This document shows, piece by piece, positions 28,319 through 38,300 of a stretch of DNA of 64,000 bases. Under the pieces are notes generated by a model. The model was not told where the DNA came from and did not search any database. It was given only the letters and a program-made list of their open reading frames with translations. Source of the DNA: Paenibacillus athensensis (GTDB lineage: Bacteria > Bacillota > Bacilli > Paenibacillales > NBRC-103111); the NCBI RefSeq assembly GCF_004514475.2, contig NZ_MYFO02000002.1, positions 248,001-312,000 on the forward strand, in the 5' to 3' direction. The translations under genes were made by a program, and so were the position numbers. Position 1 is the stretch's first letter; every line of letters begins with the position of its first letter.

Positions 28319-28711
28319 TTACAGAATAGCGTCCAGCGACCAGTCGCCGGCGCCGATCAGCGCCACCCCTACAGCAATTGCCAGCAAAACCAGATTGTAT
28401 TCATAGCCGCCCGCAGTGGACCACAGGCCGTTTTTACCGTGAACCTTGACGATCGCGACCAGCATCGTCAGCGCAATCAGCGCGCCGGCGACCGGAGTCC
28501 AAAGTCCCAAAGCGAACAGCAGCCCGCCTGCCAGCTCGCCGAGTCCTGCCAGCACCGCCATTGCTACGCCGGGTTTCATTCCCAGTGATTCAAAAAATCC
28601 GCCCGTACCTTTCGGCCCGTACCCGCCAAACCAGCCAAACAGCTTTTGCGCGCCGTGCCCGACAAACAACAATCCAACAATCAAACGAATGATCAATAAT
28701 CCTGCAGCCAT
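28319..28711 (-). CDS. DoxX-family membrane protein (CatD-like)
   Basis: 130 residues with four helices; signature RLIVGLLFVGHGAQKLFGWFGGYGPKGTGGFFE. DoxX proteins associate with thiol/quinone stress; the B. subtilis member CatD is controlled by the quinone sensors CatR and YodB (established knowledge). ATG 28711 lies nine bases after AAGGAG. It is divergent from a YodB/CatR-like regulator gene, with a palindrome and a consensus promoter between, so it is very probably that regulator's target. Confidence 0.88.
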   Translation of the reverse strand: MAAGLLIIRLIVGLLFVGHGAQKLFGWFGGYGPKGTGGFFESLGMKPGVAMAVLAGLGELAGGLLFALGLWTPVAGALIALTMLVAIVKVHGKNGLWSTAGGYEYNLVLLAIAVGVALIGAGDWSLDAIL

Positions 28712-28748
28712 TATCAACATCTCCTTAGTAAATAAATTTTAATAAATA

Positions 28749-28794
28749 ACTTACTTTATGTAAGTATATTAACCTGTGCACTTACTTTTGTCAA
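28749..28794 (-). promoter_or_regulatory. doxX promoter with palindromic operator
   Basis: Minus strand: TTGACA (28794-28789), 17-base spacer, TAATAT (28771-28766), nearly consensus. A perfect palindrome ACTTAC-TTTAT-GTAAGT at 28749-28765 follows immediately at the start point, and a further ACTTAC half-site lies within the spacer at 28780-28785. A repressor bound here would block RNA polymerase and could also regulate the divergent regulator gene. Confidence 0.8.
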
Positions 28795-28832
28795 GCGACT
28801 ATGCTAAAATAGATATTAAGGAGATGATTCGT

Positions 28833-29138
28833 ATGGAACAGTTTCATTTATGCCCGAAATTTGAAAATGCTTTTGAGTTGATCGGCAAGCGTTGGACAGG
28901 TCTCATCATTCGCGTGCTGATGAACGGTCCTAAGCGTTTCAAGGATATTTCCGACATGATCCCGAGCATGAGCGACCGGATGCTTTCCGAACGCTTCAAG
29001 GAGCTGGAGGCCAGCGGCATCATCACCCGGCACGTCTACCCTGAAACGCCTGTGCGCATTGAATATGAGCTGACGGAAAAGGGCAAAGGGCTGGAGCCGG
29101 TCATGGACGAGCTGCAAAAGTGGGCGGACAGCTGGTAG
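28833..29138 (+). CDS. HxlR-family redox regulator (YodB/CatR-like)
   Basis: Winged-helix repressor of 101 residues: CPKFENAFELIGKRWTGLIIRVLMNGPKRF, then ISDMIPSMSDRMLSERFKELEASGII and the wing. It closely resembles B. subtilis YodB, including the single N-terminal Cys (C7 here, C6 in YodB) that senses quinones and diamide. ATG 28833 is nine bases after AAGGAG; ATG 28824 abuts it. It is divergent from doxX; the ACTTAC/GTAAGT palindrome between them is the likely operator. Confidence 0.88.
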   Translation: MEQFHLCPKFENAFELIGKRWTGLIIRVLMNGPKRFKDISDMIPSMSDRMLSERFKELEASGIITRHVYPETPVRIEYELTEKGKGLEPVMDELQKWADSW

Positions 29139-29191
29139 TAAGCAGGCTGGACGGCCCATTATCGCCTGACGCGGGTGTCAATTGGCAACTC

Positions 29192-29220
29192 TTGACTTTG
29201 TCGCATTCTGCGATTAAAAT
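29192..29220 (+). promoter_or_regulatory. Sigma-A promoter of the hisS-aspS leader
   Basis: TTGACT at 29192-29197, 17-base spacer, TAAAAT at 29215-29220. Transcription would start near 29227, just ahead of T-box Stem I. Confidence 0.8.
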
Positions 29221-29226
29221 AACAGT

Positions 29227-29541
29227 TAATGTGATTCAAACATTGTATGATCCGTTGAAGGGATAAAGTAACTCGCCCCCACATCTGCAGAGAGGAAGGC
29301 CTTGGGCTGCAAGCTTTCCGGTGATGAGCGAATGAAAGACCTCCCCGAGGACCGGCAGGGAACCGCAGGCATCCGTCGATTCGAACCGGCGATGTGCTGT
29401 CAGTAGCTGCCGCGCGTGTAACGGGCGTTAACCGTCAAGAGCGGGTTGCTTGTGCAGCTCGAACGTGGGTGGTACCACGGGAGATGAAGGTGTTCAAATC
29501 TCTCGTCCCTGACTGATGTCGGGGGCGGGGGATTTTTTATT
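29227..29541 (+). promoter_or_regulatory. T-box riboswitch upstream of hisS-aspS, specifier GAC (Asp)
   Basis: Stem I: GGGA-UAAAGUA-ACUCGC on the 5' side (AGTA at 29267-29270) pairs with GCGAAU-GAAA-GAC-C-UCCC on the 3' side. The specifier codon following GAAA is GAC at 29338-29340, an Asp codon, not His. The same GAAx-codon layout gives GCU (Ala) in the alaS leader of this window, which supports the reading. The T-box sequence GGGTGGTACCACG is at about 29467-29479. The terminator stem TCTCGTCCCTGAC / GTCGGGGGCGGGGGA with a T-run ends near 29541. Confidence 0.9.
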
Positions 29542-29573
29542 TTTTCGGCAGGAAGGAACAGGAGGTCGTACGC

Positions 29574-30833
29574 ATGAGTATTCAAAAGCCTAAAGGCACG
29601 CAGGATCTGCTGCCGGGCGAAGTGGAGAAGTGGCAGTACCTGGAGTCGCAGGCGCGCAAGCTGTGCCGCAGCTTCAATTATAAAGAAGTCCGCACGCCGG
29701 TTTTCGAGCATACTGAGCTATTTGCCCGCGGCGTCGGCGAAACAACGGATATTGTCGAGAAGGAAATGTATACGTTTCTCGATAAAGGCGATCGCAGCAT
29801 CTCGCTGCGCCCGGAAGGAACGGCCGGCGTCGTCCGCGCGTATGTCGAGAACAAGCTTTATGGCGAGCCCGATGTCAGCAAGCTGTATTATATCGGACCG
29901 ATGTTTCGTTATGAGCAGCCGCAAGCCGGCCGCTATCGGCAGTTTCATCAGTTCGGCGTCGAAGCGTTCGGCTCGGTCGATCCGGCGATCGACGCCGAGG
30001 TGATTGCGCTGGGCTATACGTTTTACAAGGAAATCGGTCTGCGCAATGTGAGTGTGGAAATTAATTCCGTCGGCACGCCGGAAGTGCGGGCGGCTTACAA
30101 GGAGCAGCTGCAGCAGTTTTTTGCCCCGGTTCGCGAGCAGCTTTGCAAGGACTGCCAATCGCGTTTTGAGCGCAACCCGATGCGCATTCTCGACTGCAAG
30201 ATCGACCACAAGCTGGGCGAAGGCGCGCCGAACATTTTGCAGCATCTGGACGAAGCGTGCAGTACGCATTTTGCCGCTGTGCAGGAGCATTTGCAAGGCA
30301 TGGGCATTCCGTTTACGGTCAATCCGCGGATGGTGCGCGGTTTGGATTACTACACGCATACGGCGTTCGAATACAAATCGGCCGGCATCGGAGCGATTGA
30401 CACGATCGGCGGCGGCGGCCGCTACAACGGGCTTGTCGGGCAAATCGGCGGCAACGACCAGCCGGGCGTCGGTCTTGGCCTCGGATTGGAGCGGATTCTG
30501 CTCGTTCTCGCCAATCAAGGTGTGGAGGTGCCAAAGCCGGATACGCTGGGCGTGTATTTGATCGGTCTTGGCGAAGCGGCGGAGAAGGAAACGGCCAAGC
30601 TGCTGTATAAGCTAAGGCTGCAGGGCGTCAGTGCCGAGCGGGATTATCAGGGACGCAAAATCAAAGCGCAAATGAAATCCGCCGACCGGATGCAGGCTCA
30701 ATTCGTGGCGATTCTCGGCGACGATGAGCTGGCCAAAGGCGAAATTGCCGTGAAAACGATGGCAACCGGCGAACAGCGCACGGTGCGCATTGCCGATCTG
30801 GAAGAGCGCGCGGCGACGATTTTATTCGGATAA
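29574..30833 (+). CDS. hisS: HisS, histidyl-tRNA synthetase
   Basis: Class II synthetase of 419 residues. Signatures: motif-1 region [13 protein letters not shown], motif 2 [20 protein letters not shown], His-specific motifs [11 protein letters not shown] and [15 protein letters not shown], motif 3 [12 protein letters not shown], and a C-terminal anticodon-binding domain. GGAGG precedes ATG 29574. It heads the hisS-aspS-tcdA operon under the T-box leader. Confidence 0.97.
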   Translation: MSIQKPKGTQDLLPGEVEKWQYLESQARKLCRSFNYKEVRTPVFEHTELFARGVGETTDIVEKEMYTFLDKGDRSISLRPEGTAGVVRAYVENKLYGEPDVSKLYYIGPMFRYEQPQAGRYRQFHQFGVEAFGSVDPAIDAEVIALGYTFYKEIGLRNVSVEINSVGTPEVRAAYKEQLQQFFAPVREQLCKDCQSRFERNPMRILDCKIDHKLGEGAPNILQHLDEACSTHFAAVQEHLQGMGIPFTVNPRMVRGLDYYTHTAFEYKSAGIGAIDTIGGGGRYNGLVGQIGGNDQPGVGLGLGLERILLVLANQGVEVPKPDTLGVYLIGLGEAAEKETAKLLYKLRLQGVSAERDYQGRKIKAQMKSADRMQAQFVAILGDDELAKGEIAVKTMATGEQRTVRIADLEERAATILFG

Positions 30834-30877
30834 AACACAAGTTTAGCAACAACACTATACAAGGAGGTTATTTCATT

Positions 30878-32659
30878 ATGTTGCAAAGATCGCATCATTG
30901 CGGACAGCTCCGCAAGGAACATGTAGGACAAACGGTAGTATTAAACGGCTGGGTGCAGCGCCGCCGCGATTTCGGGGGGCTGCTGTTCATCGACCTGCGC
31001 GACCGCAGCGGCCTGGTCCAGCTTGTCTTCAACCCTGACTTTTCCGGCGAGGCGCTGGCTGTAGCCGACCGTGTGCGTAACGAGTATGTGCTGAAGATTC
31101 AAGGCAAGATTGTCGAACGCGATGCCGAGACGATCAATCCGAACCTGGAGACAGGGGAAATCGAAGTCCAGGTGACGCACATCGAGATTCTGAACGGCGC
31201 CAAAACGCCGCCGTTTTTCATTGAAGACGGCATCGAAGTCGACGAATCCGTGCGTTTGAAATACCGTTATTTGGACCTGCGCCGTCCGGAAATGCAAAAA
31301 ACGCTGATGCTGCGCTCCAAAGCGTCCAAGCTGTTCCGCGATTTCCTGGACGACAACGGTTTTATCGATGTAGAAACGCCGATTTTGACCAAAAGCACGC
31401 CGGAAGGCGCGCGCGATTATCTCGTGCCAAGCCGGGTGCATCCGGGCGAATTTTTTGCCCTGCCGCAATCGCCGCAAATTTTTAAACAGCTGCTGATGGT
31501 GAGTGGTCTTGAACGGTACTACCAAATCGCCCGCTGCTTCCGCGACGAAGACCTGCGCGCCGACCGCCAGCCTGAATTTACGCAAGTCGACATCGAAACC
31601 TCCTTCTTGTCGCAGGACGAGCTGCTCACGCTGATGGAGGAGCTGGTGGCCAAGCTGATGAAGGAGACGGCCGGCGCCGATATTCCGCGTCCGTTCCAGC
31701 GCTTGAGCTATGCCGACGCAATGGGCAAATACGGCTCCGACAAGCCGGATCTGCGCTTCGGGCTGGAGCTCGTCGAGGTGTCCGATATTGTCGCGTCTTC
31801 AGGCGTGCAGGTGTTTGCCAATGTAATTAAAAACGGCGGCCAGGTCAAGGCGCTGAACGCCAAGGGCTGCGGCACGTGGAGCCGCAAGGAAATCGACGAC
31901 CTCGGGCCTTTCGCGGCGCGTTACGGAGCCAAAGGTCTGGCGTGGATTCAAGTCAAAGACGGTGAATTCAAAGGGCCGATCGTGAAATTCTTCAGTGAGG
32001 CGGAAATCGCTGCATTAACCGAACGTCTGGACGCGCAAGAAGGCGATCTGCTGCTGTTCTCTGCCGACAAAAAGAAAGTTGTCGCCGATGTGCTCGGCAA
32101 CCTGCGCCTGAAGATCGGCCGCGACCTCGGTCTGATCGACGAGTCGCAATTCAAGTTTGCCTGGGTCGTCGATTTCCCGCTGCTGAGCTACGACGAAGAA
32201 GAAAAACGTTACGTTGCCGAGCATCATCCGTTCACGCGTCCCAAGGAAGAAGACGTGCACCTGTTCGACACCGATCCGGGCCAAATTCGCGCGCAAGCGT
32301 ACGATCTTGTGCTTAACGGCTACGAGGTGGGCGGCGGCTCGATGCGGATTTACAAGCGCGAGGTGCAGGAGAAGATGTTCAAGGCGCTTGGTTTTTCCAA
32401 GGAAGAAGCCGTCGACAAGTTCGGCTTCCTGCTGGAAGCGTTCGAATACGGTACGCCTCCGCATGGCGGCATCGCTTTTGGCTTCGACCGTCTGGTGATG
32501 CTGATTGCCGGCCGCACCAACCTGCGTGAAACGATTGCGTTCCCGAAAACGGCCAGCGCGACCGATCTGCTGACCGATGCGCCGGGCACAGTGGACGACA
32601 AGCAGCTGGAGCAGCTGTCGATCCGGCTGGCGCTCAAGCAGCCTGCCGTTAAGGCCTAA
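30878..32659 (+). CDS. aspS: AspS, aspartyl-tRNA synthetase
   Basis: 593 residues, bacterial type: N-terminal OB anticodon-binding domain ([26 protein letters not shown]), class II motif 2 ([20 protein letters not shown]), the bacterial GAD insertion (about 290-420), and motif 3 ([13 protein letters not shown]). AAGGAGG ten bases before ATG 30878. Only 15 bases separate it from tcdA; B. subtilis has the 6S-1 RNA gene here, and this genome does not. Confidence 0.97.
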   Translation: MLQRSHHCGQLRKEHVGQTVVLNGWVQRRRDFGGLLFIDLRDRSGLVQLVFNPDFSGEALAVADRVRNEYVLKIQGKIVERDAETINPNLETGEIEVQVTHIEILNGAKTPPFFIEDGIEVDESVRLKYRYLDLRRPEMQKTLMLRSKASKLFRDFLDDNGFIDVETPILTKSTPEGARDYLVPSRVHPGEFFALPQSPQIFKQLLMVSGLERYYQIARCFRDEDLRADRQPEFTQVDIETSFLSQDELLTLMEELVAKLMKETAGADIPRPFQRLSYADAMGKYGSDKPDLRFGLELVEVSDIVASSGVQVFANVIKNGGQVKALNAKGCGTWSRKEIDDLGPFAARYGAKGLAWIQVKDGEFKGPIVKFFSEAEIAALTERLDAQEGDLLLFSADKKKVVADVLGNLRLKIGRDLGLIDESQFKFAWVVDFPLLSYDEEEKRYVAEHHPFTRPKEEDVHLFDTDPGQIRAQAYDLVLNGYEVGGGSMRIYKREVQEKMFKALGFSKEEAVDKFGFLLEAFEYGTPPHGGIAFGFDRLVMLIAGRTNLRETIAFPKTASATDLLTDAPGTVDDKQLEQLSIRLALKQPAVKA

Positions 32660-32674
32660 GGAGGGGTAACCCCG

Positions 32675-33430
32675 ATGCTTCATCAGTTTTCCCGCACTGA
32701 GCTGGCGATTGGTCCCGAAGGGCTTGAGGTGATGAAAAACAGTACGGTGGCCGTGCTTGGCATCGGCGGCGTCGGTTCGATTGCCGCTGAAGCGCTGGCG
32801 CGCACCGGCGTGGGCCGGATCATCCTGATCGATAAGGATGTTGTGGATATCACCAATATCAACCGGCAAATTCATGCCTTGACGACCACTGTCGGGCAGC
32901 CGAAGGCCGATTTGATGCGCGACCGCATCAAGCTGATCAACCCGGAGTGCGACGCTGTGGCGCTGCGGATGTTTTATACCGAAGAGACGTATGAGAAGCT
33001 GTTCGAATATCCGCTTGATTATGTGCTCGACGCCAGTGATACGATCAGCTACAAAATCCATTTGATCAAGCAATGCTTGCAGCGGAAGATTCCGATCATT
33101 TCCAGCATGGGCGCGGCCAACAAGATGGACCCGTCGCTGTTCAAGGTCGCCGATATTTCGAAGACGGAAATGGACCCGCTGGCGCGGGTCATCCGCCACA
33201 AGCTGCGCAAGGAAGGGATCAAAAAAGGCGTCAAGGTCGTGTTCTCGACCGAGCAGCCGATGAAGCCGCGCGAGGATGTGACGCAGCGGATCGTGCCGGA
33301 TAACGCGCCGGATATCCGCAAGGCGCAAATGCCGCCGGCGAGCAACGCGTTCGTGCCGCCGGTTGCCGGCCTGATCATGGTCAGCGCTGCCGTGCGCGAC
33401 TTGCTTAGCGCGGCAGCGAAGCGGAAGTAG
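32675..33430 (+). CDS. tcdA: TcdA-type tRNA threonylcarbamoyladenosine dehydratase
   Basis: E1-like enzyme that cyclises t6A37 to ct6A in tRNAs using ATP. The 251 residues start with FSRTELAIGPEGLEVM and the adenylation motif VAVLGIGGVGSIAAEALARTG, followed by DKDVVDITNINRQ and DASDTISYKIHLI. The B. subtilis homologue is YrvM in the same context. AAGGAGG precedes ATG 32675. A terminator follows. Confidence 0.93.
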   Translation: MLHQFSRTELAIGPEGLEVMKNSTVAVLGIGGVGSIAAEALARTGVGRIILIDKDVVDITNINRQIHALTTTVGQPKADLMRDRIKLINPECDAVALRMFYTEETYEKLFEYPLDYVLDASDTISYKIHLIKQCLQRKIPIISSMGAANKMDPSLFKVADISKTEMDPLARVIRHKLRKEGIKKGVKVVFSTEQPMKPREDVTQRIVPDNAPDIRKAQMPPASNAFVPPVAGLIMVSAAVRDLLSAAAKRK

Positions 33431-33450
33431 CATACAGATTTGTAGCCAAG

Positions 33451-33482
33451 CCGTACAGCCTGAAGAGGCTGTGCGGTTTTTT
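33451..33482 (+). terminator. Terminator of hisS-aspS-tcdA
   Basis: CCGTACAGCC / GGCTGTGCGG stem with one G-U pair and an 8-base loop region, then six T. Confidence 0.85.
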
Positions 33483-33520
33483 ACTGGTTTGGGCGCGGTT
33501 CGGGTGGTCTGCCAGGTTGG

Positions 33521-33529
33521 TTATCCACA
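33521..33529 (+). promoter_or_regulatory. Single DnaA box
   Basis: TTATCCACA, identical to the DnaA-box consensus, in the intergenic region 135 bases upstream of rarA. No second box lies beside it, so this is not an origin. Confidence 0.5.
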
Positions 33530-33567
33530 GTGGGTAGTTATTGATCGTTTGATGTCTGGGCCGTTTC

Positions 33568-33596
33568 ATGACAAACGCTTGTTCGAACGGTATAAT
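33568..33596 (+). promoter_or_regulatory. rarA promoter with LexA-like box in the spacer
   Basis: ATGACA at 33568-33573, 17-base spacer, TATAAT at 33591-33596. Inside the spacer, 33572-33585 reads CAAACGCTTGTTCG, one fixed position away from the Firmicute LexA/DinR box CGAAC-N4-GTTYG. LexA bound here would occlude the promoter. Confidence 0.55.
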
Positions 33597-33655
33597 GGAG
33601 GGATGGAAGCCTCGCGACAGGAGGCGGATTTTCGGAGGAAAGCGGGAGGGCAGGC

Positions 33656-34996
33656 ATGGATTTGTTTTCATACGCCGCGGAGCAGGAGCCGGCGGGCAAG
33701 CTGCTGGCCGACCGGATGCGGCCGACAACCCTGGACGAGTACATCGGCCAGGAGCATATTGTAGGGCCGGGCAAGCTGCTGCGCCGCGCGATTGAAGCCG
33801 ACAAGGTTGGCTCGATCGTGCTGTACGGACCGCCCGGCACGGGCAAAACGACGCTGGCGCACATTATCGCTTGCCGCACGCAGGGCGGGTTCGTCAAGCT
33901 GAATGCGGTGGAAGCGTCGGTTAAAGATGTGCGCGAGGTGATCGAGCGCGCAGAGGCGGACAAGTCGTTGTACGGCCGGAAAACGACGTTGTTTCTTGAC
34001 GAGGTGCATCGCTTCAACACCTCGCGTCAGGATGCGCTGCTGCCGGCTGTGGAGCAGGGCATCCTGATCTTGATCGGCGCGACGACGGAAAACCCGTTTC
34101 ACCATGTGAACGGGGCGCTCTTGTCGCGCTCGACGCTGTTTCAGCTGCAGCCGCTGACAGCTGAGCATGCGCTCGCCGCGATGCGGCGCGCCTTGGCCGA
34201 CCCCGTCAAGGGGCTCGGCTTCATGCGCCTCGACGTTGAGGAAGAGGCGCTGGCGCACATCGCGCGCATGGCGGCCGGCGATATCCGGCGCTCGTTGAAC
34301 GCGCTGGAGCTGGCTGCGCTGACGACGCCGCCGGAAGCGGACGGCACGGTGCGCGTGACGCTGGAGGTGGCGGAGGAGTCAATCCGCCGCCCGGTCGTCC
34401 GCGCGGACGAATCGACGCAATACGATGTCCTGTCAGCGTTCCACAAGAGCGTGCGCGGCTCCAGCGACGCGGCGCTGTTCTGGTTTTTGTACGCGGTGGA
34501 GAAGCTGGGCATGGATCCGATGACCTTCCTGCGCCGGCTGATCGTGGCCTGCAGCGAAGACATCGGTCTGGCGAATCCGCAGGCGATGGTACAGGCGGTG
34601 ACGGCAATGGACGCTTATCACAAAATCGGCTGGCCGGAATCGAAATATGTCATTGCGCAGGCGATTTTGTTTGCGGTCGAAAGCCCCAAGTCGAACTCGA
34701 TCCCGCTGGCGATTGAACGGGCCATGCACGCGATGGATCGCGTGCGCGCGGCCGAGGTGCCGCTGCATCTGCGCGATACGCATTACAAGGGCGCCGAGCA
34801 GCTTGGGCATGCCGGGTACAAATATCCGCACAATTACCCGGGGCATTACGTCGACCAGCAATATTTGCCGGACGCGCTCAAGGATGAAGCGCTGTTTATT
34901 GCCAGCGAGCAGGGGACAGAGGAGAAGATGCGGCACAATCAGATGAGACGCAGGAGCATGCAAGCGTCTTCGCAGCTATCCAATGAACAATCATAA
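33656..34996 (+). CDS. rarA: RarA (MgsA), replication-associated AAA+ ATPase
   Basis: Replication-restart/recombination ATPase related to clamp loaders. Its 446 residues include Walker A YGPPGTGKTTLAH, Walker B FLDEVHRFN, sensor 1 GATTENPFHHVN, the AAA+ lid GDIRRSLNALE and the C-terminal tetramerisation domain with YKYPHNYPGHYVDQQYLPD. A GGAGGAAAGCGGGAGG region precedes ATG 33656. In B. subtilis it lies next to cymR; here an 11-kb block separates the two. Confidence 0.96.
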   Translation: MDLFSYAAEQEPAGKLLADRMRPTTLDEYIGQEHIVGPGKLLRRAIEADKVGSIVLYGPPGTGKTTLAHIIACRTQGGFVKLNAVEASVKDVREVIERAEADKSLYGRKTTLFLDEVHRFNTSRQDALLPAVEQGILILIGATTENPFHHVNGALLSRSTLFQLQPLTAEHALAAMRRALADPVKGLGFMRLDVEEEALAHIARMAAGDIRRSLNALELAALTTPPEADGTVRVTLEVAEESIRRPVVRADESTQYDVLSAFHKSVRGSSDAALFWFLYAVEKLGMDPMTFLRRLIVACSEDIGLANPQAMVQAVTAMDAYHKIGWPESKYVIAQAILFAVESPKSNSIPLAIERAMHAMDRVRAAEVPLHLRDTHYKGAEQLGHAGYKYPHNYPGHYVDQQYLPDALKDEALFIASEQGTEEKMRHNQMRRRSMQASSQLSNEQS

Positions 34997-35006
34997 TTTC
35001 ATAAAC

Positions 35007-35050
35007 GAAGCGCACCGCGGATTCCTGACAGAGCGGAGCGCTTCTTTTTT
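35007..35050 (+). terminator. Terminator of rarA
   Basis: GAAGCGC / GCGCTTC outer stem with internal CCGC/GCGG pairing, followed by six T. Confidence 0.75.
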
Positions 35051-35064
35051 AGAAAACGGAAAAT

Positions 35065-35093
35065 TTGACATATAAAACGTAATATTGGATATT
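35065..35093 (+). promoter_or_regulatory. Candidate promoter of the protease-RHS gene
   Basis: TTGACA at 35065-35070, 17-base spacer, GATATT at 35088-35093. A second -10-like TATAAT at 35164-35169 lacks a good -35. The whole 35050-35305 stretch is AT-rich, unlike its surroundings. Confidence 0.55.
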
Positions 35094-35189
35094 GAAAATC
35101 GGCGCTTTTTATTTAAACTAAAGAGGTCGTGTGCAGTAAAGTTTTCCAGCTCTTTTAGTTGGATATAATTTACAAGCGAATTTGCGAGC

Positions 35190-35228
35190 GAAGGAGAGAT
35201 AGGGGAAAAGAGAGAGAAGAGGAGAGAG
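35190..35228 (+). other. Polypurine tract in the leader of the protease-RHS gene
   Basis: Thirty-nine bases with a single pyrimidine (T35200), made of GGAGA, GGGGAAAAG and AGAGAGAAGAGG blocks. It lies 80-115 bases before the start codon and contains several Shine-Dalgarno-like cores. No open frame fits them. Confidence 0.7.
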
Positions 35229-35305
35229 TTTTTGTTTTATGTCGTATATATATTAAATATTAATGCGACCGTATCGAGTAAAGAAACATAATTTGGAGGT
35301 TCGGT

Positions 35306-38300
35306 ATGTTTAGAAAAACAACATCAATGTTGGTCAGCCTTACGCTGCTGTCCGGTTTCATTTTACCGACCAGCCAAGCTGCGCAAGCGAGAATCGATGC
35401 ATCTGCGGATTCGTCGGTCAGTAGCGCCGTATATGGTGCAGAGGCAAGCGGCGATAGCTCGGTCAATACGTACATCATCAAATTCAAAGACGAGGATCAA
35501 GGCAAAAAATCGCTTCAGAAGAGCAAAAAAACGATTCGCAAGCAATTCAAGCACGCGCAAGCGCTGACGGCAACGCTGACGGCAAAGGAAGCCGCGCAGT
35601 TGCAAGCTGACGGCAATGTGCAGTTTGTGGAACCGGATGCGCCGATTCGCAAGGCTGCTGAGCAGGTTATGCCGAATTTAACGCAAATCCATGTTCCCGA
35701 GGTTCAAGCGACCGGCAATTTGGGCAGCGGTGTTTCCATTGCGTTGCTGGATACCGGCGTGGATACGAATTCTGCAGAACTGCACATCGCCGGCGGCGTG
35801 TCCTTCGTCCCGTCCGAGCCGACGATGGAGGATTGGAACGGTCACGGAACAGGAACCGCTGGTGTGATCGGCGCGCTCAAGGATAACAGTGGCCTTCTGG
35901 GTATCGCGCCCGAAGCCAGCTTGTATGAAATTAAGGTCATGGACCGCAATGGTCAAGGTACGTATTCCCAAGTCATCGAAGGGATCGAATGGGCGATTGA
36001 CCATCACATCGATATTGTCTCGATGAGCTTCACAGGCAGCGTTTATTCGCAAGCTTTGAAAGACGCGATGCAAGCTGCGCACGACAACGGTATTTTGCTG
36101 ATCGCCGCCACCGGCAACGATGGGGCGAAGAACGTCGAGTACCCGGCCAAGTTTCCTTCGGTTATCGGCGTGGGTGCAGTGGACGGCAATAATCAAATTG
36201 CGCCTTTCTCCAATACAGGCAAGGAATTGCAGATTGTCGCGCCTGGTGTGAATATCCCTTCGCTGGGCTTGCACGACACCCATGTGACGATGAGCGGCAC
36301 CTCGCTTGCAGCTCCACATGTCGCTGGTGTAGCTGCGTTAATTAAAGCCAGCCATCCCGCCTACACAAATGTGGATTTGCGCGGAGCCTTGTTAGGCAGT
36401 GCAACGCCGTTAAGTGATCAAAGCGTCTATGGCAATGGCTTGGTGAACGCCTTGGCCGCTTTTGATAGTCAAAGCCAAGGCGACGGGAACAAGCAGCAAG
36501 TGAACGTTTCTTCGCTGAAGAAGGAGACGCTGGATCAGATTAAAAAGCAGTATTCCACCAAGATGCTGCAAATCGCGGCTTACTTCGAGCCTGAGTTAAC
36601 CTCACTTTTGACAAGCGATCAACTGGCCGAGATGTTGAGTTGGTCGGAAGTGGATGTAGAGACGCGCATCGACGGTTTGACGAAAGTGGAACAAAATTGG
36701 CTGCGAAAATTGACGCCGGTCGATATGGTTTGGCAGGAGGACCGCAAAAAGCCGAAAAAGAAAGCGGCGGTGTCGCCAAACGCCTCGATTCAAGCGGCGA
36801 GCGGATTTTCTTTTACAGAAAAAAATAATCCTTATACTTACAAAAGCGACACAGACGGGGCTGTCGATACCATGTACCGAACGGCCAATCAAAAAGACGT
36901 GGACGTTTACCTGAGCGGTAAACACGGTCTCGATGTAAGCTTGATTCGCAGCTACAATTCGCTTGCCGCCAAAATGGCCGCACCGAACTATACGCAGGGC
37001 ACAGGTTGCCCTACGGGTTCAACGATCAACAGCTCGGATTACGGTCCTTCGCAAGTGTCCGATTGCATGCAAAATGCATTGGCGGCTCCCGGTCTGCTTT
37101 CTGCGGCTAACCCGAACTATATTGCCGTCGGCTGGAGCTTAAATCTGCCCACTATGGATCAAGGTGTCAAAACGGATTTCATTTCCGCAAATCCGGTTTA
37201 TGTGGGGACCGGAAAGCTGAATCCGACCAAGGTTTACTATAACCGTACTTACGGCGACAGCAATTCGTATACGTATGTGGAATTTATTTTGGATGACGGG
37301 TCGCGTTACCAGTTCCGCAATACGAGCACATCGCCCTATAACTATCCGTATGCGAACGTAACCTATACAAAAGCGACGGACGGGACGTATTATCTGAAAA
37401 TTGACGACGGCAAGCTGGTCTATCATTTTGATGCGACTGGCCGAATCCTGGACAAAAAGAATTTCCTGGGCGATCAGGTGTTGTACGCTTATTCGACCAA
37501 TGCTGTCACGATTACGGACACGGTCGGACGAACGATTCAGATCAATAACAACGGCACGCGCATTACGAGCGTCAGTTGGAAAGATAATCCGACAACCTTT
37601 ACCCGGCAGATCATTTACAACACAGCATCCAATTCGTATACGTTCGGGGGCAAGGATCCCAATGCAGCCTTCGGCGGGACTTACGATCAATTGAACAGTG
37701 TACAGGACGAAACGGGGCATATTTTAAAAAGCTATACGTATTTTCAGCCGTCTGTCACGAATCATGCTGACTATAACTTTGAAGACGACTATCAATACGA
37801 CCAGACCAATATTAGCGGGATTCCGAACCCTACACTGGATATTGTCAGCGGCAGCGATCCTGCCGAATCGTCGTTAGTGGCGAATCGGGATTTAGCCACG
37901 TACTCCGAGCTTCCGTATTTATTGCTGAATGCAGCTATAGACGATACGGGCATGACCGTGCAATACCAATATGACAGCTATAATCCGAACTGGTACACGG
38001 GAACGAACTACTTTTCCCGCGAAGCGAGTCGCCATACGGTAAGGCTGTATCTGGATCCCTACATGCTGACCTACATCGGTTACGTGCCTGTCCGCAATGT
38101 GTATTTCAAGTACACGAACGCCAGCGGCCAGCAGAAGGTTCTGACGCGTACCTACATGGAGATGGGAGGCAAACCGTTCTCGGAGATTTGGGGGAGACCG
38201 CGGCAAGGAGGAGATTACGGGAACTTCCGTTTAAGCTATGCGAGCTATCGCGGCGGCGATCAGCCCAAGGTAGCGACTGTTACCGCTTTGGGGGATTATA

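Noticed and set aside
32660-32674. 6S RNA gene expected between aspS and the tcdA gene as in B. subtilis
   Set aside because: Only 15 bases separate the genes; no 6S-like fold was found there or in the 33.4-33.65 kb gap.
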